From an uncultured Marinilabiliaceae bacterium (GTDB taxonomy: Bacteria; Bacteroidota; Bacteroidia; Bacteroidales; Marinilabiliaceae), in assembly GCA_905235955.1 (NCBI GenBank), contig CAJONN010000071.1, positions 1-8,778 of the forward strand: DNA of 8,778 nucleotides, written 5' to 3'. The notes under the pieces were generated by a model that saw only the letters and a list, made by a program, of their open reading frames with translations, did no database searches and was not told the DNA's origin. This document shows, in pieces, positions 8,440 to 8,778 of this stretch (the stretch's first letter is position 1; every line of letters begins with the position of its first letter). Position numbers and translations under genes: made by a program.

Positions 8440-8467
8440 TTATTCTGAATAAGACTATCAGATAATC
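8440..8467. repeat. two adjoining short palindromes upstream of the nhaD -7 box
   Basis: TTATTC-T-GAATAA (8440-8452) is a perfect inverted repeat with a 1-base centre. It is followed directly by GACTATC-A-GATAATC (8453-8467), an inverted repeat with one mismatch. They cover the -33 to -7 spacer and the region above it, where a repressor or activator of nhaD could bind. In A/T-rich DNA such short palindromes can arise by chance. Confidence 0.4.
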
Positions 8468-8485
8468 ATTCTTTTCCCTTTTTAT

Positions 8486-8689
8486 TCAAAATTCGACAAC
8501 AGGTGCATTTTTATTCTTTTTTTGTAAGATTTTCTCATACTGATGACATAAGTTAGGGATATACACGACTCTTTCATTTAACTCAAGTTGCACAAGTAAA
8601 AACGCACAGAAAATAAGTCCTGAGAATGGGCGAAAGAAATATACCCAACAAATAGCCTTCCAACAATAAGCACGAAACTCGATTTTCAC
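8486..8689 (-). CDS. doubtful 67-codon hypothetical reading frame
   Basis: A minus-strand frame starts at GTG (8689) and stops at 8486, encoding a protein rich in Trp, Cys, Tyr and Phe with one hydrophobic stretch (about residues 14-33, ending GLIFCAFLLVQ) and a basic tail (KILQKKNKN). I do not recognise it. The frame is open further upstream to a stop at 8744-8746 but has no ATG, and a second minus-strand frame is also open from the window edge to about 8575. Two overlapping open frames, the odd composition and the adjoining repeats suggest non-coding or decayed repeat DNA rather than a gene. If real it would be a small membrane protein. Confidence 0.18.
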   Translation of the reverse strand: MKIEFRAYCWKAICWVYFFRPFSGLIFCAFLLVQLELNERVVYIPNLCHQYEKILQKKNKNAPVVEF

Positions 8690-8711
8690 CTCGCGGTTGT
8701 CGCCTTTGGCA

Positions 8712-8773
8712 CGAAGCGTTAAGAAAATTATCGTAGCGAAGCGTTAAAAACGATTTTCTGTTTGAGCGAAGCG
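8712..8773. repeat. CGAAGCG repeat cluster with an imperfect hairpin at the window edge
   Basis: CGAAGCGTTAA occurs twice as an exact 11-base direct repeat (8712-8722 and 8737-8747, offset 25 bases), and its core AGCGAAGCG recurs at 8765-8773. Between them AGAAAA (8722-8727) plus TCGT (8731-8734) pair with ACGA (8750-8753) plus TTTTCT (8754-8759), a 10-bp stem with a 3-base bulge and a 15-base loop. The cluster runs off the right edge, so its full extent is unknown. The rest of 8468-8711 shows nothing else I can support. Confidence 0.5.
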
Positions 8774-8778
8774 AGTTA

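Noticed and set aside
8712..8773. Repeat cluster as a CRISPR array
   Set aside because: The exact repeat is 11 bases, the spacing is uneven, there are only two or three copies and no cas genes are near.

Overview
This window reads as a piece of a Bacteroidales-type (phylum Bacteroidota) chromosome. The evidence is the promoter style (TAnnTTTG -7 boxes, no strong Shine-Dalgarno sequences), a thi gene set with a short second ThiE-like protein, an NhaD antiporter of the kind common in this group, and a FISUMP-like protein tail at the left edge. The use of ThiH (radical SAM tyrosine lyase) rather than the oxygen-dependent ThiO fits an anaerobic lifestyle. I cannot name a genus from the sequence.

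Layout. Bases 1-150 (+) are the last 49 codons of a gene entering from the left, with a WSAT...GFSIRAIK tail like FISUMP/major-paralogous-domain surface proteins. It converges on the thi operon with an 11-base gap. Bases 162-6746 (-) hold a tightly packed eight-gene thiamine operon, transcribed right to left: thiS, thiE, thiG, thiC, thiF, thiH, tenI-like, thiD. The last five genes overlap at every junction. Upstream of thiS lies a complete control region: a TAnnTTTG promoter box (6952-6959), a TPP riboswitch aptamer (about 6841-6933) and a strong intrinsic terminator (6768-6812). Bases 7063-8394 (-) encode an NhaD-type Na+/H+ antiporter with its own likely promoter at 8426-8433. Bases 8395-8778 (384 bases) contain no confident gene, only that promoter, two short palindromes, a doubtful 67-codon frame and a cluster of CGAAGCG repeats cut by the window edge.

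How the genes work together. ThiF adenylates the C-terminal Gly-Gly of ThiS, which then carries sulfur. ThiH makes dehydroglycine from tyrosine, and ThiG builds the thiazole phosphate from these and deoxyxylulose phosphate. The TenI-like protein may aromatise the thiazole tautomer. ThiC makes the pyrimidine HMP-P from aminoimidazole ribotide, ThiD phosphorylates it to HMP-PP, and ThiE joins the two halves into thiamine phosphate. Thiamine pyrophosphate closes the loop by binding the leader RNA and favouring the terminator. The final kinase ThiL, the ThiS sulfur donor and transporters are not in this window.

The window is mostly well-known biology. I found no convincing undescribed system. The points most worth a second look are the wiring of the riboswitch leader, the role of the TenI-like protein, the heptamer tandem repeat at the thiE/thiG junction, and the repeat cluster at the right edge.
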